Source of the DNA: Candidatus Hodarchaeota archaeon
GTDB taxonomy: Archaea; Asgardarchaeota; Heimdallarchaeia; Hodarchaeales; YT1-057
Assembly (NCBI GenBank): GCA_016839955.1
Contig: JAEOTI010000650.1
Coordinates: 1-7,788 of the forward strand
Length of the DNA stretch: 7,788 nt
Reading direction: 5' to 3'
Each line of letters begins with the position of its first letter. Position 1 is the stretch's first letter. Positions 1 to 5,995 of this stretch are shown one piece after another. Below the pieces are notes generated by a model, which saw nothing but the letters and a program-made list of their open reading frames with translations, did not search any database and was not told the origin of the DNA. The position numbers and the translations under genes were made by a program.

Positions 1-625
1 CTCTATACTTACTAATGATTGTTTTGACTTTTTTAATCTTCTCGTCGCTGGATAATGCTTTTATTTTTCTAATAAAACGCGCTGGGTTACCTGCATATAT
101 AGCATTGCCTTCTAAATTTTTTGTTACCACGCTATGAGCACCAATAACTGCGTTTTGTCCAATTGTTACCCCCATCATTATTAAAGACCTATAACCAATA
201 ATAACACCATCTGAAATTGAAATTCCAGCAAATTCTGCTGGAAACCCATCTAAGACGGATAACCAGAAACCGTGAGTAATCATATCAACCTCTCCACTTA
301 ATCCAACATCATTTCCAATTGTCACTTCTTCACATACATTTATGAAATTATTATGTATAGTACACCTATCTCCAATTGTCAAATTAGCATTTGGATGATT
401 TACTCCTCCTCCTCCAATTTTTAAGCCCGAAGAATGAAATAAATCATCTCCAAAACTAATGTTGTTCCCTCTGATAACTACATCATCACCCAACCTACTT
501 CTATCACCAATCGAAAATCTCCCTTTTATTTTAACATTGATATTATTACCAAAAGTCACAGCTTCTCCAATATCAATCTGTTTTGCCTGAATAAAGATTC
601 TTTTCTCTTTATCTTTCATTATCAT
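1..625 (-). CDS. Hexapeptide-repeat (left-handed beta-helix) acyltransferase, 3' end beyond window
   Basis: I translated this frame by hand; it gives 208 residues without a stop before the left edge, so the C-terminus is missing. Imperfect [LIV]-G-x4 hexapeptides recur from about residue 18 to 165 (for example IGEAVTFGNN, IGDRSRLGDD, IGDRCTIHNN, IGNDVGLSGE, IGQNAVIGAHSVV), the signature of a trimeric left-handed beta-helix. His118 in the ITHGFW stretch occupies the place of the catalytic His of the maltose/virginiamycin acetyltransferase (WbbJ-like) group, and the helix closes with YAGNPARFIRKI (177-188), the usual end of sugar O-acetyltransferases. The family transfers an acetyl or other acyl group from a CoA (or ACP) donor to a sugar hydroxyl or amino group in the cytoplasm. 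The ATG at 625 is preceded by GAGTGA five bases upstream; GTG at 634 is an alternative, and an in-frame TGA at 643-641 limits further extension. Family is secure; the acyl group and acceptor are unknown. Confidence 0.9.
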   Translation of the reverse strand, partial: MIMKDKEKRIFIQAKQIDIGEAVTFGNNINVKIKGRFSIGDRSRLGDDVVIRGNNISFGDDLFHSSGLKIGGGGVNHPNANLTIGDRCTIHNNFINVCEEVTIGNDVGLSGEVDMITHGFWLSVLDGFPAEFAGISISDGVIIGYRSLIMMGVTIGQNAVIGAHSVVTKNLEGNAIYAGNPARFIRKIKALSSDEKIKKVKTIISKYR

Positions 626-651
626 AAAATTCACTCGCTTTCATTATCCGT

Positions 652-666
652 CTTAATATAAAATTG
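652..666 (-). promoter_or_regulatory. Candidate archaeal TATA box for the acyltransferase gene
   Basis: On the minus strand the stretch AATTTTATATTAAG resembles an archaeal TATA box. Its centre is near 659, about 34 bases before the ATG at 625 and 25 before the possible GTG at 634. A start of transcription some 25 bases downstream would give a leaderless or very short-leader mRNA. In so AT-rich a sequence such matches are common by chance. Confidence 0.3.
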
Positions 667-730
667 GCTTATTTTTGTATCTTTTTGATTTACAGTGAGA
701 TATTTCCAATGGCTATTGTATCGTGAGTAA

Positions 731-750
731 AGAAAAAAATAATTATAATT
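731..750 (-). terminator. Candidate oligo-T terminator after the deacetylase gene
   Basis: Just downstream of the TAA at 759-757, the minus strand carries the perfect 10-base palindrome AATTATAATT (750-741), followed by a T-run that includes seven consecutive T (739-733). Oligo-T tracts behind a stop are the usual archaeal termination signal. The palindrome has no GC and would form only a weak hairpin, so the T-run is the main evidence. Confidence 0.35.
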
Positions 751-756
751 ACTAAA

Positions 757-1542
757 TTATTGAGTATTAGGGATCCAGGTGAGCCTATCTGATAACAAAC
801 TATTTTTAACGAGCTCTTTGTATGTACTATTCACGCTAATCTCTTTTTCTACCTTTTTCAAGTAATTAAGAGTTAATTCTTGGATGATCGGTAAATAATC
901 ATCTCCTCGTTTCGTGAAATGAGAAGGATGAAAGACAATTTGCAGCACATTATCATCAGCTCTTTGAATGAATTCATATGGATCCATTCTAAATTTCATT
1001 CTAGAGTCTGAAAGATAAATATCTTTGTTAAATATAAGGTCAGAATAAGCATTTTTGTACTCAGCAAAAATTGGATATTCCCCAGTTACAGAAGGATTAT
1101 GTAAACTTACAGATTCTAGATTTTGATCAGTAATTGATTCTAGAATTGAAAATTCCTGTTTTAATTTCGTTAATAATTCATGATGGGATGCAACTTTATA
1201 TACCGATGGATCAAAATGTAAACCTACTTCAAAATCATTTTTAGTAAGGTATTTCAGTATTTCTCGATTTTCTATAGACATTGGATTATAAAAAGATGAT
1301 GTTAGTCTAATGAAAAAGCTTGATCTAATGCCAATTTCTTCCTGTATCTCTGCAATGTTTCTTGCAGCTTCGAGACTAAAGTCAACATCATATCTAAGAA
1401 TTATCCCTGGCTCACTGTTCCAATCCTTAAGTTTATGTATCTTATATTTCTTATGAATGTTTTCTAAGAATTTTTTATGCTCATAATAAGTAAAAAGCAA
1501 GTTTTTCGTTTCTCCATTTCTTGTACTATAATGCCTTTTCAT
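757..1542 (-). CDS. NodB/CE4-like polysaccharide deacetylase-family protein
   Basis: A 261-residue protein without signal peptide or membrane segment, so probably cytoplasmic. RYDVDF (50-55) followed by a helix and GIRSSFFIRL (71-80) matches the first strand and metal-binding Asp motif of the NodB-homology (CE4) fold; FEVGLHFDPS (104-113) supplies the first His (H109). The canonical H-x3-H pair is not present, but SLHNPS (H148) and the terminal VFHPSHF (H205, H208) offer further metal or catalytic His. This arrangement fits the divergent deacetylase-like branch found in O-antigen loci (WbmS-type) better than chitin or peptidoglycan deacetylases. The likely role is removal of an acyl group from a sugar nucleotide or lipid-linked glycan. 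It lies 140 nt after the FabG-like gene and 131 nt before the acyltransferase. No good Shine-Dalgarno is visible before the ATG. Fold assignment is fairly sure; the substrate is unknown and a non-deacetylase role is possible. Confidence 0.75.
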   Translation of the reverse strand: MKRHYSTRNGETKNLLFTYYEHKKFLENIHKKYKIHKLKDWNSEPGIILRYDVDFSLEAARNIAEIQEEIGIRSSFFIRLTSSFYNPMSIENREILKYLTKNDFEVGLHFDPSVYKVASHHELLTKLKQEFSILESITDQNLESVSLHNPSVTGEYPIFAEYKNAYSDLIFNKDIYLSDSRMKFRMDPYEFIQRADDNVLQIVFHPSHFTKRGDDYLPIIQELTLNYLKKVEKEISVNSTYKELVKNSLLSDRLTWIPNTQ

Positions 1543-1682
1543 GAAGTATGAAGTTTGATTAATGCTAATAGCAGTAGAATAATATCAAAAACAACAAGAT
1601 TTTAGTTATTTTAACCTTTATTAAAGCCTGAATGAAGTTTTGTTATTAATTATCATTTAGTTATCCTTAATTCTAAAGCAAA

Positions 1683-2426
1683 TTACATATAAAAACCACC
1701 ATTTAGATGTATTATTTGACCAGTTAAATAACTTGCAGCTTCAGATGCCAAAAACAAAGCTGTATTCTCCACTTCCTCCAAATTACCGAAACGTCCCATG
1801 GGGATTTGTTTTAATATTGCTTCTTGAACTTCTTTCGGTAATCTTTTCAACATCCCTGTTTCAAAATATCCCAATGTCAAAGCATTTACTGTGATTTTCT
1901 TCATTGCTACTTCCTTAGCAACCGCTTTTGTAAAACCAAAGATACCAGATTTAGCAGCTGAATAGTTTGAAGTTCCAAAGATGCCAACTTGACCCACAAC
2001 TGATGAGATATTAATTATTCTTCCATAATCTTGTTCTCGCATGTGCTTTATAACCGCTTTTGTACAATTAAAAGTTCCTTTGAGATTTACACCAATAACC
2101 TCTTCCCATACTTCATCAGACATCTTCCAAACAGTACTATCTCTATATGTGCCTGCATTATTGACTAAAATGTCTATCTTCCCAAATTCATTAACAGTTC
2201 TTTGTACCATCTTTTCAACTTGATTAAAATTTCTCACATCAGCATTAATTGAAAGCGAGCGGCAATTCATCCCTCTAATTGTCTCAACAACTTCCTCAGC
2301 GAGATCCACATTCTTTATATAATTTATTACCACATTTGCACCTTCTTTTGCTAAAGCCAGTGCAATTGCTTTTCCTATGCCTCTGGAACTTCCTGTAACA
2401 ATTGCTATTCTATTTTTGAAACGCAT
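1683..2426 (-). CDS. FabG-like short-chain dehydrogenase/reductase
   Basis: A classical SDR of 247 residues, the normal family length. TGSSRGIG (11-18) is the dinucleotide-binding glycine motif, with an Arg typical of NADPH-preferring enzymes; NADV (61-64) and NNAG (89-92) follow. The catalytic tetrad is visible as N114, S142, Y155 and K159 (ISSVVG...NYSAAKSG), with the usual 13-residue Ser-Tyr spacing. The C-terminus (TGQIIHLNGGFYM) is that of FabG/PhaB-type enzymes. The family reduces 3-oxoacyl-ACP/CoA thioesters, but close homologues in glycan loci oxidise or reduce sugars, and the neighbours favour such a role. One oddity is that the usual PG after the sixth strand (VNVVAPGFIETDM in bacterial FabG) reads LG here (VNALTLGYFETGM), a loop that touches the cofactor. 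The start is ATG with no clear Shine-Dalgarno, after a long spacer. fabG would be the automatic name; I withhold it because the substrate cannot be read from sequence. Confidence 0.9.
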   Translation of the reverse strand: MRFKNRIAIVTGSSRGIGKAIALALAKEGANVVINYIKNVDLAEEVVETIRGMNCRSLSINADVRNFNQVEKMVQRTVNEFGKIDILVNNAGTYRDSTVWKMSDEVWEEVIGVNLKGTFNCTKAVIKHMREQDYGRIINISSVVGQVGIFGTSNYSAAKSGIFGFTKAVAKEVAMKKITVNALTLGYFETGMLKRLPKEVQEAILKQIPMGRFGNLEEVENTALFLASEAASYLTGQIIHLNGGFYM

Positions 2427-2816
2427 TTTTGTTCGACCATACTGTTTATCCTATCTTCTGAAATCTTTCAAATAAAAGAAATTTTAAATTTCTTCTATAA
2501 CATATAATAAGTAGTAATCCTTTCTAATCTAGCATTTCAGTGCTGTTAGAGATTTTATTTTTATTTTTAATCCCCTTTTGCTAGAAAAGACCAAAACCTG
2601 ATCAAAATGTAGGTCATTGGCACAATTCTCAAAATTCAGTGCTAACAGTTGAACAGTGAAAGATTTCAAAGGCAATAGAGCGAATTCTTGTAAATCTAGT
2701 TATAAAAAATAGTAATATTATAATGATCAATTCCTGCATTATTTTGTCAATTTCTTCTTTAAAATGCTGTTTTATAATTTTTCCTGAAGAGACTTTTTAG
2801 ATAAAAAAATTGGTCT
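2427..2816. other. Spacer without an intact gene upstream of the SDR gene
   Basis: About 390 bases with no convincing gene. The longest minus-strand open stretch has an ATG at 2739 and stops at 2629 (36 codons, hydrophobic start, no ribosome site) and resembles nothing I recognise. The part 2581-2700 is richer in GC (about 43 of 120 by hand count) than adjacent 2701-2760 (about 11 of 60), as if it were former coding or mobile DNA. A 9-base direct repeat TTCAGTGCT occurs at 2536-2544 and 2635-2643. A possible TATA box for the SDR gene, TTATTATATG on the minus strand, lies at 2510-2501, which would leave a leader of roughly 50 bases. Confidence 0.5.
2476..2494. repeat. Short inverted repeat upstream of the SDR gene
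   Basis: AAGAAATT (2476-2483) and AATTTCTT (2487-2494) are perfect reverse complements separated by three bases. The element lies between the possible TATA box at 2510-2501 and the SDR start at 2426, close to where transcription would begin, so it could be an operator. It is made almost wholly of A and T and may be chance. Confidence 0.3.
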
Positions 2817-2981
2817 TTTTTATATTGTTTCTACGATATTGGATGCCTCTAAAAAACCACTATACGTTCCTGTATCCAACTAGACCATTCCTCGTCCAAA
2901 TTGTTTAACTTCCAATTGTTTTTTCTTCAAATATTCTTTCAGCCAAAAAGACAAGGATGAGTTAGTTTTCTGATAATAAGT
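2817..2981 (-). pseudogene. rmlA: C-terminal remnant of RmlA-type glucose-1-phosphate thymidylyltransferase
   Basis: One minus-strand frame reads KTNSSLSFWLKEYLKKKQLE, then VKQFGRGMV, stop, LDTGTYSGFLEASNIVETI, stop, KR. This follows the C-terminal region of short RmlA proteins, which typically read ...YL..GQLEVE.LGRGFAWLDTGTHESLLEAS.FVETIEKRQG. The first stop (TAG, 2882-2880) sits exactly where RmlA has the Trp of WLDTGT, one base from TGG; the second (TAA, 2822-2820) sits at the Gln or Glu before KR, one base from CAA or GAA. Only about 55 of roughly 290 residues remain; the nucleotide-binding N-terminus (GGxGTRL) is absent and an in-frame TAA at 2990-2988 closes the frame upstream. The fragment abuts the asnB stop codon at 2983, so the rest of the gene was evidently lost by deletion or replacement. 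An intact RmlA would make dTDP-glucose, the precursor of dTDP-rhamnose and dTDP-amino sugars. Homology is convincing; it is not a functional gene. Confidence 0.85.
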
Positions 2982-2982
2982 T

Positions 2983-4920
2983 CTAGATTAGATCAGAGAT
3001 TTTAAAGCTAGGAGTAAGAAACTCATCTGGCTCAATATACATTCGATACCATATTTCTGCAGCAACACAATTTTGAATAAAGGTATAATGCTCTGCTAAA
3101 TCAGGAGAGGAAGAACTAGAGAGCACTCGATTAATATAATTCGATTTCAAGAACCTATCTTTCACTAAGAAACCTTTTGGTAATATTTCGGTCGCTAGCT
3201 CACGGACTTCCTTATTAAAGAATGATTCTGCTGATACCGGTCCAAATCCTTGCTTTTTCTTTTTGAATACAGCTTTAGGAAGAATCGGTCTCATAGCTTT
3301 ACGTAAAATATATTTTCCTTCTCCGTTGTGGAATTTGAGAGAATTTGGTAGCATAAAAGCATATTCAACTAGTTCATTATCTAAAAATGGCACACGGCAT
3401 TCCAACGAATTTGCCATTGACATGGCATCCTCAACAAATAAGAAATCATCAACGGCCTTTATGGAAAAATCTGCAAGAATACACTGATCTGTTGGGGATA
3501 AGTTGTTATTAAAAAAATGAGCATAAATTTTTCTAATGCTAGTTTCATCAAAATCATCAAGCTGCTCCCCATACCGATCAATCAATTGATTTTTCAAGAG
3601 GACTTCATCTAAACTCTTTATCAGTAAGTACTGGTCGAGAACAGAGTCTAATGCAAGCATTTGCTTTAGGTACCTGCAATGATGATCTTGTAATAACGTT
3701 CCGTTTGAAATTTGATTTGCTATCAATAGCTGGGCAGCTTCTTTCAATTCTGAAAGGGAGAGAGCACTCTTCTGAATTTTGCTTAGAAATTTTGCATTCT
3801 CTTCCAAGAATCTATACTTCCAAATATATCCTCCGAAAAGCTCATCTGCTCCCAATCCACTCAACACAACTTTAACATATTGACTAACTACCTCAGAAAC
3901 ATAATATGGGTATAGATTTCTCTTAGGGAAGTCAGCAAACCAAATTAACTTTGGAAGATCCTTATATAAATCCGTTTTTATAAAAAAACTCTTATGTGAG
4001 GTTCCAAAATAATCAGCTACAAGCTGAGCATCCTCAAATTCGTCAGTATCTTCTCCAAATCCCATACAAAATGTTTTTATTGTATTATCAGTTGTCTGAT
4101 GTATTAAAGCCAACAGAGAACTCGAATCTATTCCTCCAGATAGATATAATCCGATTGGGACATCGCTTACTAAATGCCTTTCAATTGCCGAAATCAAGAT
4201 CTGTCTTAATTCATTTATCGCTTCATTTTCCGCAATTGGTTTATTAAACTTTGAGAGATCAATTTGTGCAAAAGTCTTTTTTTTAAAGCCATTATCTGTG
4301 ATTTCAATGAAAACTCCAGGTGGTACCCGCTTAATTCCTTTTAACAGAGTATTCGGTCCAGGGCAGTACCTTAAGTTTAAAAATTGGTGTAGAGCTTCTT
4401 TGTGTAACACTCTTGGAATTTCTTTGTTTTGGAGAATTGCTTTAATTTCGGAAGCAAAGAACACATTCTGGCTATTAGGATCTATATAATAATATAAAGG
4501 TTTTATCCCATATCGATCTCTTGCGAGGATAAGCTTCTTGTTATTTGTGTCCCATAAAGCAAAAGCGAACATACCATTAAATTGAGAGAATGAATCGGTG
4601 CCATATTCTTCATACGCATGTATGATTACTTCGGTGTCAGTATTAGTATCAAATCTGTGGCCTTTTTCTTCAAGAGACTTTCTTAAAAGTTTAAAATTAT
4701 AGATCTCTCCATTATAAACAATTAAGATAGATTTTTCTTCGTTATAAATGGGTTGTTTGCCCCTTATAAGATCAATAATGCTTAATCTCCGATGCCCGAG
4801 AGTAATTTGTGAATCTTGATAATATCCAACATCATCAGGTCCCCGATGGATGATTGAGTCAGTCATTTTTTGAATTAGATCAGTATCTTCAAGACCGAAA
4901 ATTCCTGTAATTCCACACAA
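2983..4920 (-). CDS. asnB: AsnB-type glutamine-hydrolysing amidotransferase (asparagine synthase family), TTG start
   Basis: I start this protein at TTG 4920, giving 645 residues beginning Met-Cys-Gly-Ile-Thr-Gly, so that the class II glutaminase nucleophile is Cys2 as the family requires. A longer reading from TTG 4935 would bury it at residue 7, and that codon lies within the likely ribosome site TTGGAG nine bases upstream. The N-terminal Ntn glutaminase domain (about 1-200) shows HRGPDD (25-30), GHRRLSIIDL (42-51), NGEIYN (70-75) and TDTE (94-97). The synthetase domain has the ATP-pyrophosphatase loop SGGIDSS (261-267) and SGLGADELFGGY (354-365). Ammonia from glutamine is passed to an AMP-activated carboxylate: aspartate in true asparagine synthase, or a sugar uronic acid in O-antigen homologues such as WbpS. 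The glycan neighbourhood makes the latter plausible. The gene is followed at once by the RmlA remnant. Family is secure; the acceptor is uncertain. Confidence 0.93.
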   Translation of the reverse strand: MCGITGIFGLEDTDLIQKMTDSIIHRGPDDVGYYQDSQITLGHRRLSIIDLIRGKQPIYNEEKSILIVYNGEIYNFKLLRKSLEEKGHRFDTNTDTEVIIHAYEEYGTDSFSQFNGMFAFALWDTNNKKLILARDRYGIKPLYYYIDPNSQNVFFASEIKAILQNKEIPRVLHKEALHQFLNLRYCPGPNTLLKGIKRVPPGVFIEITDNGFKKKTFAQIDLSKFNKPIAENEAINELRQILISAIERHLVSDVPIGLYLSGGIDSSSLLALIHQTTDNTIKTFCMGFGEDTDEFEDAQLVADYFGTSHKSFFIKTDLYKDLPKLIWFADFPKRNLYPYYVSEVVSQYVKVVLSGLGADELFGGYIWKYRFLEENAKFLSKIQKSALSLSELKEAAQLLIANQISNGTLLQDHHCRYLKQMLALDSVLDQYLLIKSLDEVLLKNQLIDRYGEQLDDFDETSIRKIYAHFFNNNLSPTDQCILADFSIKAVDDFLFVEDAMSMANSLECRVPFLDNELVEYAFMLPNSLKFHNGEGKYILRKAMRPILPKAVFKKKKQGFGPVSAESFFNKEVRELATEILPKGFLVKDRFLKSNYINRVLSSSSSPDLAEHYTFIQNCVAAEIWYRMYIEPDEFLTPSFKISDLI

Positions 4921-4935
4921 CTTATTTTGCTCCAA
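4921..4935 (-). promoter_or_regulatory. Ribosome-binding site that fixes the asnB start
   Basis: The minus strand reads TTGGAG, nine bases, then TTG TGT (Leu/Met-Cys). GGAG occupies 4933-4930 and the proposed start TTG 4920-4918. The only other in-frame start, TTG 4935, overlaps this site, and a TAG at 4938-4936 blocks anything longer. Confidence 0.65.
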
Positions 4936-5073
4936 CTATAAGATTAAAATATTGGATTCTTTACTTAAAGTAAAAATTCCTTTCTCCTGTAACGAATCTT
5001 TGTATTCCTCAAAAAAGTTCATTGATGAAAGGTTAATCTAGGAAATACTCCTGTCATTATTCATTTTTTGATC

Positions 5074-5967
5074 TTAAATTTGAGTTTTCAGAAACCAATT
5101 ATACGTTTTTCTTAAGCCTTCTTCTAAAGATGTTGGAGGCAATCTTCCTAATTGATTCTTTAATTTTCCAACATTTACAGTAAAATTTTCAATTTCACCT
5201 TTCTTCGATTCACGGTATGTAATTCTTGCCTTTTTTTGCATAATTTTTTCTGTAAGAAAAATAAGGTCTTTTATAGAAGTTGGTTTTCCGCAGCCAAAAT
5301 TTATGGTTACTCCGTTAATTGGCTCTTTTATAGATTTTAAAAGAAAAAACGGGATATCTTCTACAAAGACAAAATCTCGAACTGCTGTTCCATCTCCAAA
5401 TAATTCTATTTCCTGTTCCTTATCTATTCTATTAATCAAAGTAGGTATAATTCCTGTTCTTTGATGAGGGCCATAAACATTTGTGAATCTGAATATGACG
5501 TAATTTATTCCGTAAAGATGATTATAAACTCTTATGTAATTTTCAGCTGTTAATTTAGAAACACCATAGGGGGATTTTGGGTTACATGGATGTTTTTCAT
5601 CAACTGGGTCGTAATGTACGCGATCGAATAACGCGATAGTAGAAGCAAAGATAATTTTGGGAATATTCAGATTTTTAATTGTTTCTAGAATGTTTAGTGT
5701 TCCTTCAATATTTGTTTTCATGTCAATTATTGGATTTTCTAATGATTTCAATAACGAAGATGAAGCAAAATGAATCACGATATCTTTGTTTCTCAGGACA
5801 CTTTTGACATCATTCAAATTTGTAATGTCTATTGTTTCAAAATTAATTGATGGGAGAAATGGAGATTTTTTCCTCCCAAAACAAACGAAATCTATTTCCA
5901 TTTCAGAGAAATATTTAACGATATTTTGTCCAATAAAACCTGTAGCTCCAAAAATAGCGATTCGCAT
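5074..5967 (-). CDS. NAD-dependent sugar epimerase/dehydratase (GalE-like extended SDR)
   Basis: The protein has 297 residues from ATG 5967; GTG 5970 immediately before it is an alternative adding one residue. It is an extended SDR acting on nucleotide sugars: the Rossmann motif GATGFIG opens the protein (residues 7-13), the catalytic Ser/Thr is in FASTIALFD, and YGVSK gives the Tyr-x3-Lys pair (Y134, K138). NVYGP (163-167) and ELFGDGTAVRDFVFVEDI (188-205) belong to the substrate-binding half of UDP-glucose 4-epimerase relatives. It lacks the T-D-E motif of dTDP-glucose 4,6-dehydratase, so C4 epimerisation (UDP-Glc/Gal or the N-acetyl forms) is the best guess. The length is slightly short of typical GalE (about 310-340), like many archaeal members. 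It starts 28 nt after the metallophosphoesterase stop, which suggests one transcript. The exact sugar cannot be told from sequence. Confidence 0.88.
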   Translation of the reverse strand: MRIAIFGATGFIGQNIVKYFSEMEIDFVCFGRKKSPFLPSINFETIDITNLNDVKSVLRNKDIVIHFASSSLLKSLENPIIDMKTNIEGTLNILETIKNLNIPKIIFASTIALFDRVHYDPVDEKHPCNPKSPYGVSKLTAENYIRVYNHLYGINYVIFRFTNVYGPHQRTGIIPTLINRIDKEQEIELFGDGTAVRDFVFVEDIPFFLLKSIKEPINGVTINFGCGKPTSIKDLIFLTEKIMQKKARITYRESKKGEIENFTVNVGKLKNQLGRLPPTSLEEGLRKTYNWFLKTQI

Positions 5968-5995
5968 CACATTTCGCCAATAAAAGTTATGCTTT

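Noticed and set aside
2041..2223. Plus-strand 60-codon open frame opposite the FabG-like gene
   Set aside because: It mirrors conserved SDR codons (the NNAG to N114 region) and shows no protein-like features of its own.
2629..2739. 36-codon minus-strand frame with a hydrophobic N-terminus, possibly a small membrane protein
   Set aside because: It has no ribosome site and no recognisable homology, and the hydrophobic run comes from an AT-rich tract coding Ile/Leu/Phe; probably chance.
2880..2882. The in-frame TAG in the RmlA fragment as a pyrrolysine or readthrough codon
   Set aside because: The position is the conserved Trp of WLDTGT and TAG is one base from TGG; a second stop follows 19 codons on, and the N-terminal three quarters are missing, so decay explains it better.
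3263..4489. Several plus-strand open frames of 63-83 codons opposite asnB
   Set aside because: They lie antisense to a fully conserved gene, have no recognisable motifs or ribosome sites, and are expected as codon shadows.
5968..5970. GTG 5970 as the epimerase start
   Set aside because: The adjacent ATG 5967 is the more usual start and places the glycine motif at the usual distance; the two differ by a single residue, so GTG cannot be excluded.
5786..5983. Plus-strand 65-codon open frame opposite the epimerase start
   Set aside because: It overlaps the conserved Rossmann-motif region on the other strand and has no independent support.
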